From Datisca glomerata (Eukaryota > Streptophyta > Magnoliopsida > Cucurbitales > Datiscaceae): DNA of 64,000 nt. Below, piece after piece: positions 49,844 to 63,078 of the stretch. The stretch spans positions 2,279,023 through 2,343,022 of the forward strand of contig QANY01013250.1 in assembly GCA_003255025.1 (NCBI GenBank), in the 5' to 3' direction. Below the pieces are notes generated by a model. The model saw only the letters and a list, made by a program, of their open reading frames with translations, had not been told where the DNA came from and searched no databases. Numbering within the stretch: position 1 is the first letter of the stretch; the number at the start of each line of letters is the position of its first letter. The translations under genes were made by a program, and so were the position numbers.

Positions 49844-50301
49844 CTCAACCATAAACCTTGTACTAATCTAATCAAATGTGTTAGTCAACCTAGAACAACA
49901 TGTTAATCTAGTTTACCACAACAAATAGGCAAAATATAAAATATTACTCTTCTATCTCAAGAGCAACCCATAACATTGAAACAAAACATAATCAAGCCCT
50001 TTTACCAAAGCATAACCAATGAAATAAGGAAGCATTACACAAAAATGCCACTGGAATGTATAAATCGTTCAAATACAAAGACAACTCAGTTAGTATAACA
50101 AATTGTTCTACAACCATATATTTTACTGTTTTATAAAAACTATAGTCATCCATAGATATATTACATAATGATCTACATGTGCAAACGCATCCAAAAGTAG
50201 AAACGCAGACCCTTTCCATGCTAACAACAATATGGATACATATCATAATTGTTTAAAAACTACAAGACACAAGGGAAAAGAATAAATCGAAAATATATCC
50301 T
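49844..50301. other. 3' flank of DnaJ gene
   Basis: AT-rich sequence downstream of the DnaJ stop codon, presumably containing its 3' untranslated region. No other feature was seen. Confidence 0.5.
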
Positions 50302-53300
50302 TCAATCCATACTAGTTGAAGGATTTCTATGCACACCAGGTGGTGCCGTTGGCCTCGGAAAGTATTGATTAATATGTGCACCGGGAAAGTTGGGGGCCTC
50401 AACGTATGGACTCTGGGATATTTAAAACAAACTACAAGATTAAGAAAGGGGAGAAAAAATAATACAGCATCATATAAAGATCTTAAAAGCTGAACATAAT
50501 GTACCTGTACAGCAAATGCAGGAGAAGGTGATTCTTGAGAATTATAAGACGTCGATGATGTAAAGGGAGAACAAGTATCATAACTTGATTGACTTCCATT
50601 TAGTTTGTGTACTTCATTGTTTACCACACTTTCATTTCCGTTGGTTGACTTAACCCTCTTTACCCATATCACAGTTACAAAGTATTAGCCACTCAAACGG
50701 AGGAAGTTGATAGAACCACAATAAATAATGGATAAGAGATGCAGAAGCCTGTACCTGGAAAATTTTACCAAGTGTTTTTAATCCCTTTGCTCGCGCACGG
50801 AGCTCCTCTTTCTTGACATTGTTCTCTTGAAGAACCTAATGAACCATGAATAACATCACTACAGGAAAACAATTGATGCATGTAACCGTCTGTATTGACC
50901 AAAAAACGAAAAAAGGCATTAGAACAACCATCAGACAGACGCGGGAAAGTGTTGCCTCAATATCAGCTACATTGAGCTTCCAAAGGGAATCAATCATCAA
51001 CTTCTTGTGAGATTGCATGTATTCTTCAAGCTCTTCCTCAGTATAATTTCCTTCGGCACTAAGTTGCTTTTTGATGTCCTCCTGTAGCTGAATCAATGCA
51101 ATTGCACCTATTGTGGCCGGCGAAACCAAGAAATTCATCAATCTAGGACGTAAGTTAAGAATTGCTTCCAAGCAATTCTTCAACCATCGAAATTATACTG
51201 CACTATTTTAGTATGCTGACTCAATACACAAAAAGCCTATTGATGGATGCGAAGAAAATCCTAATTTTAAAGGATTAATAACTAGTTGCTTAATTACTGA
51301 ATTACTAATTAGTAAAGTCCCTTATTGTTGAACTTTGGCTATGGCCTACAAACTAAATAATCATCTCTGATCAAGTCTGGCCGGGGTTACACAATCAATA
51401 CTAGACTTCAAGTTTGGTGTTGCACCAAGATTATCATGAGAGAGGCAATCCCATTCTTTGTTATTTCCAAGGAAAAGACTGGCCTTCTTAGGTTTGGGTA
51501 AGGCGGAGAATCAATAGAGAAGCAATCCCATTCTTTGTTATCATGAGGCTGCTTACTTGCACACACACAAGTATCACAGGTTGTAGCACCATTGCCTTGA
51601 CTAGCGAAACTATAAGCAAGTTTAACGTGAATAAGTGTGAATCAATAGTAAAACTTATCCTTTTGGTCCTTTCAAATTCACTTAGTCATGGAATCCACAT
51701 TTGAATACCAAGAATTGGAAGTTCTCAATTATTGCAACTCTTTAGATGGTGGACCATGGAAGTAGTAGATAGGACTGAAGACGTTTGGAAACTCTTTGCA
51801 ATACATCAAAATTACATCCTCCTCTAACATGGAAGTCCACTATGTAGCCCAGTCGTAGAATATAGGGTTGAATAACTTTTATCCCATTGAACTAGTCATT
51901 TGACACATTCGACTCAAAAGTTTTACTTTGGAAAATTGAGTCAAACTTTCTAGACTATTTTTTTAACTTTATAGTCTATCGCAATCTTAACCCTCTATTC
52001 ACTATGATTTATTCTGTTGTTGAATAAGATTCAAACTTTTCACTTAATAGTCAATATATAATTTGATTTTTCGTTGAAATTCACAGTCAATTCTTTGCTT
52101 TCAACGTACTCGTGTGAAGAACTCCATAAAATCCACAGAACATTCTTAATTTGATTTTTTCTGTCAGAAATAAACTGTCCCAAGCTAAGGTATGATATTG
52201 TTCTTTACATTTAAATAGGTTGAAAAACTAACAAATTGATGCGAGTAGTACACATAAACTATATGTTAAGTGAGCTGCAAGCAATTAATGTCTTCTTTTA
52301 CATCGAAGTAAACAGGAGCCCGTGAAAGAGTTAAATTTAAAATGATAATGCAAGTTTAAGGATCTAATTTTCCAAATTGAAAGTTTAAGGTCAAATATGT
52401 AGAACAAGCTATAGATTGTGGGGGGTAAGAGCTCAATTTATTTGTATCTACTGTACAATCGATGAATTTTCTTAGAGCAGCTATATGCAAGTCGTTTAAA
52501 TTTGGCCGTAACAAAATGACATACTTGAAACTTTCATCTCTTCCAAATCATTTGCGTGGCGAAATAACTCTGCTGATAGTTAAGCGACCACATTGTAGTA
52601 GTATCCTTATATTTAGACTCTGCCGATTATACCTTCCTTCTTTAGATGACCTATACAACTGAAAGAAACTTCCAAATCCAAGCGATGCTGCCTATCAGGG
52701 AAGACCCATCGGATCACTCCTCCATATAAACCACTTCTGAATATTCGTTGTCTATATCATCTGTTCTTCGTTTTTCTTTTCGAAATGGGAATTTTGTCCC
52801 ACTTGAACATAGGACTAAACTGAACTACTCCTCATCCCCTATGTTACTCGATACTTGTAGATATTAGCTTGACCATTAATCAGTTGATGAGTCATTGTGG
52901 TATTGTGGGTTATGTCCATGACGGGTAAGGTGCTTTGGCTTTGGCTTTGCTGAGTTAATTATGGTGTGGAAAGGGAGGAACTAGGGAGTATGTTTCATGG
53001 CTATGAACCACTGGTTATAAAATTGAGGATTGTTTTTCAGACTTTTCTTTTTAGCTTCATCAAAGCTAAACCCTAAATAGAAGCTAGACTTTTACTGGAT
53101 GACTTTCCTCTTTCTACCCTTTCTACTGTTTTTCTTGTTTTCTGGGTTCTTTGGTTCATGGCTATTAACCACTCATAATCCTAAAAAGGGGTTGTATTCT
53201 GGAAGGGCCCCAACTTTTTCATTGACCTCGTTTCTCTTATTCCCTTTCGGGGATCTTCTAGATTACAAATACTTTTTACCAAAGAAAAAAAGAAAAGAAA

Positions 53301-56300
53301 ATGAGGCCACAAGCACAAACCCAAAGCAATAAATTCTTGAAAATTATATGGAAATATGCTTCTAGAAAGATGAGATATTTATGTGTTGGGTTTTCCACCG
53401 AAAAATAACCATGCTGCTACGATTGAAGTCAAAGGTAAGATATATCTGTGTTTCCACAGTGCAATAATTCAAATAACAATGATGCCAGAGTTCGCATGAT
53501 GCAATAGTCTATCACAATCCATGATATGAATTAGGGAGATACAGCTAGCGATGCAACAAGAAAGTAGGGGATCCGCACCTTTCTTATTGACTACATACAC
53601 GTAACACAGTTTTTAACATAAAGAGCGAAAACCCAAATATCAAATCCAAAATTGTAATACACGACCGAAAGGGGCATTTTAAAAAAAATAGATTTAAAAG
53701 ACAAATGTGATTTGAAATTTAATTTTTAAAAGGGATTATTTGTAATTTTTGTAAAACTATTTTAACTAGATGATATTATTTTTAAATTTGATTTCTTTAA
53801 ATTATAATAAAGATTTTATTATATAATGTTTTTTAAACTCACTCACACCATATGCTTATGTATACCCTAATATTACCCTAATCCTATTTTTATCCATGAT
53901 TCGGCAATCTCACCCCTCTAATTGAACCCCACTCACACCTATATGCACATACACCCTAAACCAACCCTAATCTAATATTATATATATTTATTCTACTCCT
54001 CTCTCCCTTGGCATCCCCAGCGAAAACCCCCTTGTTTCTCCCTCTCTTTCTGCGTTCTCTTTCCCTCTGTCAGCTCCACCATTGCAGCCACCTTGCATCT
54101 CCAGTAAGTTTCTTCTATTTCTTCTCTTCTTCTCTTCTTTCTTTGTTCCCTCTCTCACCCTTTAACCTATTATTTTTCTATTATTTGGGCCTCCCTCTTT
54201 GCTTTCTCCCTGCTCTCTCTCTCTTTCCTTTCCCTTTTCCTTCTGTCTCTCTTCGTCTTTCTTCTTTTGTTCTTTGCTTCTCCCTTTATTGCTTCATCTT
54301 TCTCCTTCTGTTTCTCTCTCCCAATTTCTTTCTCTTCTGCTTTGTCTCTCCCTCCTTGTTTCTCTCTCTCTCTCCCACTCTGTTTTCCCTCTACTCTTTT
54401 CCTCTCTCTCGTTCTCTTTGCCCCTCTTTGTTATCTCATTGTTTCCTTTTCCCTTTTCTATTTTGGTTACTCTGTCCCCTGTTCTTTCCTTCTATTTTTC
54501 TTGTTTGTAACTGGGTCGTGCGACCTAGTTGGTTCTGTCCCAAATCGGTTCAACCACGGACCGAACCGAAACAGTCTGAACCGGTTCATCAGATAAAACC
54601 AAACCAGACCGGCCTGAACCGTTGGCCAAGCTTAATCATTTGACTTCTGACCCGATCATTTTTTCCTGCCTCCCTTTACACCGTTTTAATTAATCTCTAT
54701 TTATATGATATTAAAAATGTGTTTATTTAACATTGATTTATTTCAAAACAATTTAGTGATTATATTTTTTGATGTCTGGTCATAAATTGTTTAGTTCATT
54801 CCTCCGGTTCAGGTAAGTGAACTTACATCGTAATGTGACCCACGTGTGATAGATGTAAGATGTGTTCTTCTCATAAGTTTTAATTGTCTGTAAGTATATT
54901 ATGTTCATATATATGTTTTGTGTAAGTGAATTTATATCGTAATGTCACGCACGTGTGATAAATGTAAGATGTGTTATTTTCATAACTTTTAATTGTCTGT
55001 AAGCATGTTACGTTCATATATATGTTTTGTGTAAGTGAACTTATATAATGATGTGACTCTGATGTTATAATTGATCATGTATTTATATTTATTATCTGTT
55101 AAACCGTTTTTCAATCATGTTTATATTTCGTTAACACTTTCGTATATGTTTACTGTTCAGTTATTAATTTGATTATCATGAGATAAATATTTGAGTATGA
55201 CTGATTTTATGTTAGTATGTTATCACGTTTGATTATGTTACATGTATCAGTAGGCATTATGGGCTTGTTTGGTAGCCCGTACTAGTTAATACGGTGGGAC
55301 TCTTTAGTCCCACCCACATAGAATAATTTAGTCCCCTCCTTTTAGGGGTAACTACACCGGACTAAAAAAAACAAAACTGTTTTTTAATTTAGATCTTAAA
55401 ATGATTTTTTTTAATTTATATCTTACAGGAACTTCACTTACTAACAAAAATAATTTATAAACTTTCGAAAGGTGCAAAATTAATTACTTATGACTTAATT
55501 TTACCAATTTTCAAAGTCATTTGCTATCTTTTTCTTCCTTTTTTTTTGAATTTTTAAAGCCTCTCAATCACATGAGTGGTTCAGTAATCATTTATATATT
55601 TTAAACGGCTTATTTTGTGTATTAAAAATTCAATGAATTTTTTTTCTAATTTCAATGTTTATAACTATAAATTTTCACTATCTTAAAGTTTACGGATATA
55701 ATTGAATTTGCATTTTAAGTCAAAAAATAAGAAATTTACGGTGTTAGCATGAATTAGATAATTTATTTTATAGTTGAAAATGTAAAATAACATGTTAATA
55801 AATTTCAAATAGACTTTTGTGGATCAAATCATGACAAACAGTTTTACAATCTAGTACTATAACGTGCCAAACATTGTATAAGTGTTACAATTTTTTAACT
55901 AATACAACATCAAACACTGGACGGTATTATTTAATCCAGCACAATACAGTAGAGTACAGTCTGACAGTTTTAGTACAGTACTATCCTAACTACCAAACGA
56001 GCCCTATATGTTTACTTGTGAATCATATGATCAATTATTATCATGCGTTGGACTCTGCAAGTTATGAAGTTAATTCAGTCAAGTGGTAATTAAGCAAGAT
56101 GTGAACTTAAACACGGCCCTTAGTTAACAAGAAATCAGGGTTGTTCACGTTTTGTTCTGTTATACGAATGAGGTGTCATCTGTTCATGCTTTTGTCACAC
56201 ATAGGGTGTCATCTGTTCTTGTTTTGGTCATACATTGGGTGTCATCCGTAAATGTTTTTCGTCACTCATGAGGTGTCATCTGTTCATGTTATCCGTCACC

Positions 56301-59300
56301 TATGAGTGTCATCTATTCTGTCGCCCAATGTGTGCCATCTGTTTCGTCGCCCGATGTGTGTCATCTATTTCGTCCCACCATGGGTGCCATCTGTTTCGTC
56401 GCCCAATTCGTCATGATATGTTTCAGTTAACGTGTGATCAATTCTGATTAGGTTGTTAACTAGTGATTATGCCAACACACAATATGAATAAGTTTGTTAT
56501 ATGATTCTGTTTGAGACACGCGTTATCTACGTGCTATGTTAAGCCATGTCATGATCAAGTACATTACGTTATTTCATTTATGATATATGTCAAGTTCAAT
56601 TATATTTTGTCATGATTGCATTTATGATATGTGGATGCATGTTATTATGTGAGTTTGCTTACTGAGCATTTTAAAATACTCACCCCCCATAGTTGTTTAT
56701 GATGCAGATGGTGATGATGAACAGCATGAGTAAGAGACTGCCATAACCAGTTGGATAAGAAGAATTTATGTTTTCAGTTTATGAATTGATTTAAAACTTA
56801 GGTTTTCTGTTAAAGTCAATTATTCAAGTAGTTTATTTTTACGTTATGTTTTTCTACGAATTATGATGAGTGAAACCTTAATAAATTATGGATCTTAAGT
56901 TTTGACTTTATTTCAGAGTTTAATTCAATTTTTTAAGATTTTATTAATTGTGCATTTAAGGCACTTTAATGCTTCCGCTATTTAAGTTCAAGGTTTTTCT
57001 ATCATGGGTAAATTAAGAATTTAAATTTGGGAATTTTTTCAAAATTTGGGTTCGTTTCGAATTGGGGATTTCAAAATTGTGAAATTACACGAATATTTAA
57101 CCTTTGGGGATCAAGACGTTACACAAATGATGTCGTCAAGTCCGATAAAATCCAGAAGATAACTAAACCAGATACAGCTTTAAGACAGCAAGCAAAATCT
57201 ACTAACCTGTTGCTGCTGTAACCTGGGATTTTATAAAGTGCCCTTTGTTTCTAAACCACTCGGCAATAAATGGCACACCTAAATATATTGCCTTCTTTCC
57301 TAGCTCTTTTGCCGCCTGTCTGGCATATATATAGCCAATTGTATTCAGCATATCAATACCATAGGCTGAGAATAGCAAAAGGAAACACAATCAGAATAGA
57401 AACATCTGGAATTGAACTAGACAACTTCTATGCCAGGAGACAATTGCATCTCATTTTAGAAAATTTTCTCGTCATTTATTCTAATCAACACTCTACTTGT
57501 GATTTGTCAATTTCTATCATTTTACTTTTTTCGCCTCTAATAATTTTCTGTCAGGTCCATACCAGCATTGGAGAGCTTTGTTACTTCAGCTTCGGCGTGT
57601 TTAACAAAATCATCCTTATTTCCTTGCACATATTGGTTGAGTCTATCTTTCAGTATTTCTGCAAGCTTTTCTTCTCTATCCTTCTGTACAATCTGCAGTG
57701 ACAAGGAGGACTTAACTAATTCGTCCACTCTAAATTAACGAGAACGTAAATAAAAAAAATAGAACATACAACTCACAAACTATATAAAGAAATTGACTTA
57801 TTAGTACTGAACCAGTGACTGAAAATACTTTTAATACTATCTTATTTTCTGGTAAAAATGTAATACTATCCAAAAACCTCCACATTGCTTGGTTTATTCC
57901 TAAGAATTACTATCTTGGCTCCAAATTTTAAAGCCTTCTAAGGTGTAATAATAGAAAAAATCATATATTTTCAGGCATTAAGGGGAGATTGAAATTGGCA
58001 ACATCACTCTAATTGGATGGTGAACATGTCTAGCGAATTGATGTTGAAAGAGACAAACAGAAGCTCGTAAAGTAAAACTCAGTTTTCAGCAACATGTGAT
58101 CCTTTAGTTCCCAACTCCTGTGAACATTCAAGCTACTTCTCACTCATGATTAAAAATTACCAACAACAGATTCAATACACCCAAAGAAGCCTAGTAACTG
58201 TAATATGCTTAGATGACAGATGTACTATCATTGTGAATCTAAAAAAAAATTAAAGCTCAAAGATGTGGTTTCAGCAATAACTATGACTCGCAACAGATGC
58301 TTAACACAAGAAAGTGGTTGGTTATTATTACTGATAGAAAAAAGAAAGAAAATGGTGGTTATTATACTGGTATGCCTCACTATAAATATGAAACTCCAAA
58401 GCATCCCTTCAGTGCTTGAAGATCATACTGCATAATCAAACATGTAAATGGAGGACAGAGGTTAATAACCAGTATAACAGGTTAACGAAAATTTACCCTC
58501 ATTTTCTCCTGCAACTTCTTAGCATGTTCTCCTTCTGTGATAATGTCTAATGAAGCCATAGATGCCATGGCAAGCTGCCCTATATAATCCTCAAAAAGCT
58601 CACTTCCAAATAGCATTGCAAAGATTGCTGCAGGGTCAATGATTGCTTCACTGCATGAAAGAAAAGCATTTAGATTAACCTCATACAAGAACAGGGAGGG
58701 AGTGAGGGAGGTNGGGGGAGAACAACCAATAAACTGGAAAGAAATGAAAAAGAAACTGACGTTGAGATTCCAGATTTCCCAAAAGCATCATACGCTTGTC
58801 GTTGTGCAGGATCGCTCAATACTTGGTAGGCTTCACCTAAAACCTGAAAGCAAAAAAAAACTATAACTAAAACAGTCTGCCAAGTCCAAGCTAAGTGGAG
58901 AGAAACAAGTTCAATATCATCAAGAAATTTTCTCAAAAACAAGTCCAAATTTTATAACAACCACCTAACCCCGAATTAATATGCACCAAACTATTTTCCA
59001 TTAGAATGTCCATGAACCCAAGCACTTAAAGTTGTCATCACCTATGAGAGAGGGAGAGAGATGTAGGAAAGAAGAGGGAGTGTTTTTTTTTAAGAGGGAT
59101 CTGGGCTTGTTTTGTCCTTTAAGCCTTTTTAATAAAAAAAAAATTATTGGTAAAAGGTAACTTTAATAAGTTTTGGGCATCTTTCACCATTTTTTTTTAT
59201 TTTTTTTCTTTGGATTTATTTTGTTAATCTAGTGTTTCGAAGATTTTATGTAATATATTAAATATTGATAAGTATGAATGTATGATGAATCCCATATCTT

Positions 59301-62300
59301 AGTTCTGAAATAGATTCGAATCTGGCCCCTAGATCCACACCCGCACCTGAGTCCATGTAACATAGGTCGTTTCTCGCAAGCCATGTTCAGGAAACTCATA
59401 TAAGTAATGAAGAGTTCAACTTTGCTCATTCCAAACCTAAAGAAAAGTTGATGCAAAAGATGCTAAAAAGCCTGAACTCTAGAAGTTCTGATGTTCAACC
59501 CTAGTGTTTAGTTGAGTTTAGTACTCCTTATTGTAAAGTATCTAGGCTTGTGGTGTTCTTCACTCAATGGAATTTCTATGAGATTAGGTGATGGGAGGAT
59601 CATCAAATTCTAATAAGATAAATGGGTGAGTGATAATGCTTTTCCTGTTTCTTTTCCAAGCCTCTATTAAGTTTCTTAGAACCATAATGACAAAGTTGGG
59701 GACTTAATTCTCTCTTCATCTCCACTTTCATGGAATTTATCTCTTAGACGAAATTAAATGATATTGAATTTGGGAGTATCTTAATTTGTTGTCCTTGCTT
59801 GATCCTTGCTGTTTTAATTCTAGAGTGATGGACAAAAGGGTGTGGTTACATGACAAATCTAAGGTACTTTCTTGCAAATCCTTCATGAGCTTTCTTTTAG
59901 ATGATCTTGATTGACATCACTCGTTACCTTTTTCTTTAATATGGAAATCTTCTACTCCTAAAGTTCAAGTTTTTATATGGTTGTTAATTTTGGAAAAGGT
60001 TAGCCTGCTGATACTCTTCAAAGGAGGAGACCTTATATGTGCTTGTCTCTTTCTTGGTGTGTTTTCTTCAAATGGAATTCTTGTTAGAATATTTTCCCAC
60101 ATCGCCTAGACTTGCCCATTCTGTGCTAGTTATAAGACTCTAGTACCCCTCTCCTTAACACTTAGGTTTTAAGGAATGATCGGGTTGGGTTTTTCAACTT
60201 GGTATCAGAGCTTGGTTGGGCCTTTGTCTGTGTTGCTTTAGTTCGGTTCTTTGTCCGCTTAGTTCATATTGTTTGGTATGCACATTAGTTCGGCTACCGT
60301 GTTGTGATCTAGGAGAGTGTGTTGAACTGTTGTCCCACATCGCTTAGACTTGCTCATCATGTGCTAGTTATAAAACTCTAGTACCCCTTTCCTTAACACC
60401 TATGTTTTAAAGAGTGATCGGACTGGACTTTTCAACTATCTTGAGAGCTTGAATCACCTCTTTTGCATTGACCTTTAGCTACTGGCTTATGGAATCGGTT
60501 GTTGATTATGTTTGATTTTAGTCAATCTTGTTCAGTGGAAATGTTATTAAGATTGGATGCTGGTAACAAAAAGAAAAATGATTTTTTGTTGCATGTGGCC
60601 TTTTGCTGTTTTCTGGGTTCTTTGATTTGAAAAAATGGAAGGAGTTTGAATAATCGGTAACAGACAAGTCAGTTTTACAGAAGAAAGTTATTTTGCCGGC
60701 CTCCTCTTGGTCGTCTAATTCAGCACTTTTAAGGATACCCCTTGGGCTTCTTTTCTTTCTAATTGGAATCTTTGATGGTTGTAATTTGGTTTGTATTTTG
60801 CTTTTCAGTTTCTGGTGGATTTCTTATCCTCCAAAATTTGTTCTTGTTCTCTCATTTTTCTTCTAATAATTATCTTTCGTTTCATATCAAATAAAGTATT
60901 TAGGCTTGAGCTTGACATTTTTTCCCTAGAATGATTCCTTAGAATAGGGGCAAAACTACACATAATTCAACACTAGATAAACAGTGCAATTTGTAAACGT
61001 TTGTAAATTTACCAAACTGTAAAATAACTCCGCATTGACTTCTAATCCTGAATAAGATAAATTGGACTCATATACGAAATCCTATAAGTGAACAGCATAA
61101 ATGCTGTAAAATATGAATATACTCATGAAACTCCAAAATGAAATCCTATAAGTGAACAGCATAAATGCTGTAAATTATGAATATACTCATAAAACTCTAC
61201 TTCCAGTGAATCATTCATTTGACTAAGAAAACCCCTTGCTTTTAAAGCTTTGGGCTTTGGCATTCAAATTAGATGTTTCTTCTCTCACCCGTCAAGTACT
61301 TTTCCATCAAAAGTTAGAAACTTAAGGCCAAACCGTTGGGAAAGAAGCAATACAAAAATTCTTGTTCTAGAAGCATGCAAGTGACACATGACTAGAACGG
61401 AGAATGTACTGATGATTCCATAACGAGTACATCCAAGTCAGATGGAAGAACATCCAAAACAAACTTTCAGCTGCCATCCCTTTATCTTAGTGAGCCACAA
61501 GCCTCATTTTTCCATAGGTAAGTGAATAAGTATTATTTACTTGAGTCCTGCAAAAGGTTGTAAGAAAAAATGGCTAATATGGTTTATTAATTTCCTTGAC
61601 TAATGAGACATCTTAACTCCTGGATCTTCTGGGTTTAGCTTTTGAATTGGAAATTTTTCCCTAACAATTGAAGTTCTAGATCATCACAACGAACATCTTA
61701 CAATGTGAATTATGAGTAACCTAAAAGCAATGCACTGCACCAACTACTTACTCTAATGCGTAAACAATTTTGAGGCACTCCCCAAATTTGTACACTTCTT
61801 TCTTAGTCCACTTATTTGCCTGAGTCATACATTTTTATGACGCCCTAGAAAGCTGCCTTTAGCAATGAACAAAGAAGTTCTTGTTCCTTCCCTTTGTAAA
61901 ACCCCTGCAGAACTTCTGCTCAATCAACACCCAATCGCTTGGCATATAATATGCACAAACTCAAACAAGGAGGCACACAGAAAAATTAAAAGATTTTTTT
62001 AACTTATTGTATATGAACTTCTATATAAAAAACTTTATCATACTTGAATGAACGTAATAATATTTGTTTGGTATTTGTTTGGCGACCATTAATATATATT
62101 TTTTACCGATTTATGTTTGTTCAACATACAACCACGCAAAAAAAGAGCGACGGTTAGGAGCAATGAGATGAATGGCGACCTTTGCATAGCTTGAGACTAC
62201 AAATTATTATAAAAGTTTCCTGAATGAGGAAACTAACATTAGTTAAATGGTTCTCTCGTCTCTTTCCAAAAATGGATGTGATAGAGCATGGTTGACCTTT

Positions 62301-63078
62301 TATGCAAGAAAATGAGATTAGCAGAAGAAAAAAAAACTTGCCTGAAAATTTTGTGCTGCAAGAGGATCATTGGGGTTCTTGTCTGGATGAACCTGACGTG
62401 CCTGTGAATGAATATGATAAAATATAGAGAATCCATCATTCCCAAAAAACAACTACCAAACATGAGGAGAGTATAACAACAGCTGCATAGAATACACGTC
62501 CAATGACATTCCCAGAGGATTCTAATTGCTACATAACGGTCGTGCTCGTTAAGTAATCAATTTAAATAATCTCGATATCCCACGGAGGGACAAGTTAAGA
62601 TTAGGGAAAAGCTTTTGAAACAAAGAAAAAAAGATAATAATGAGAAAATAGGAAGAACTAGGTAAAAAACAGAAAGAGAGAGAATCAGCTCAGGTACAGT
62701 TATAGATCCAGCTGTTTATAATTCACTTGATTGCGCAATGTCAGATTACGGACGGACATCTGAAAGATGGTACATGAAATAGTCAATACTACCCCTTTTC
62801 CTTCTTTCTTCTCAACTCATCCATCGGAGCAACGGAATCAGACAGGGTAGCATGATTGAAATGGCCAAAAAAGAACAGGAATAGCGGAAACGAAACTTCG
62901 AACCCCATTTCGAAATCTAACAGGTGAATAGAAACATGTTATGGAAAACGAACATCACCTTCATGTAATAAGCTTTTTTTATCTCCGCCTCCGTAGCCGT
63001 GGGGATGACTCCAAGCACGTCGTAGTATTCCGTCTCCTTCACCATCTGGCAGTTTCGATCAACCAGTTTCAGTGACAT
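50302..63078 (-). CDS. DnaJ protein with DnaJ_X region
   Basis: This is an Hsp40-type co-chaperone of the plant family that includes At1g21080 and At1g76700. Exons (minus) are 63078-62959, 62401-62342, 58843-58761, 58650-58497, 57692-57563, 57365-57207, 51107-50929, 50835-50755, 50657-50505 and 50412-50302, giving 409 residues. The N-terminal J domain contains [10 protein letters not shown], the HPD triad in QVHPDKNP and [10 protein letters not shown]. The DnaJ_X region follows ([22 protein letters not shown], then [19 protein letters not shown]), with [28 protein letters not shown] and a Ser-rich tail ending SPYVEAP. There is no Gly/Phe or zinc-finger region, so it is a type III J protein. 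The family start is the in-frame ATG at 63045, and the upstream ATG adds 11 residues. Intron 2 uses a GC donor. Introns 2 (3.5 kb) and 6 (6.1 kb) hold transposons. Confidence 0.92.
54813..55065. repeat. 109-bp tandem repeat, 2.3 copies
   Basis: Units start at GTAAGTGAA at 54813, 54922 and 55031. The first two are full length with a handful of changes, and the third is cut after about 35 bases. Confidence 0.85.
55261..56004. mobile_element. MITE with 15-bp terminal inverted repeats
   Basis: The left end GGGCTTGTTTGGTAG and right end CTACCAAACGAGCCC are inverted repeats with one mismatch. TAT lies on both sides as a possible 3-bp duplication. The GGGC-TGTTTGG type terminus and 3-bp duplication fit PIF/Harbinger-like elements. 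At 744 bp with no transposase it is non-autonomous. It is nested in the candidate solo LTR. Confidence 0.7.
56173..56410. repeat. GTGTCATCTG minisatellite
   Basis: About eight units begin GTGTCATCTGTT or GTGCCATCTGTT. The first four are about 33-34 bp and the last four about 26 bp, so the array has two unit lengths. Confidence 0.85.
60082..60434 (+). mobile_element. TRIM retrotransposon in DnaJ intron 2
   Basis: Two 115-bp direct repeats (60082-60196 and 60320-60434) start TGTTAGAAT or TGTTGAACT and end TTTTCA. Three bases after the first lies TGGTATCAGAGC (60200-60211), a methionine initiator tRNA primer binding site. The internal part is only 123 bp and non-coding. This is the layout of a terminal-repeat retrotransposon in miniature. 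The repeats have diverged visibly and I see no clear target duplication, so the copy is old. Confidence 0.85.
60200..60211 (+). other. Primer binding site of TRIM element
   Basis: TGGTATCAGAGC is the standard initiator-methionine tRNA complement used by plant copia and TRIM elements. Confidence 0.9.
61076..61200. repeat. 64-bp tandem duplication
   Basis: GAAATCCTATAAGTGAACAG starts at 61076 and again at 61140. The copies differ at only a few positions. It lies in DnaJ intron 2. Confidence 0.9.

Larger units (their letters stand above)
53653..57123. mobile_element. Candidate solo LTR in DnaJ intron 6
   Basis: The segment begins TGTAATACACGACCGAAAGG and ends GATCAAGACGTTACA, giving TGTAA/TTACA inverted termini. 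Flanks are AAAAT on the left and CAAAT on the right, a near but not exact 5-bp duplication. Inside are a pyrimidine-rich stretch (about 53990-54530), minisatellites and ACTGAGC...ACTCACCCC strings that recall long Tekay/Del-type LTRs. No internal retrotransposon coding sequence adjoins, hence solo LTR. This is inference, as no second LTR is in the window to prove it. Confidence 0.5.

Noticed and set aside
54008..54643. 211-codon open frame rich in Leu, Phe and Ser
   Set aside because: It is the translation of a CT-rich low-complexity stretch inside the candidate solo LTR, and all three frames are open in parts.
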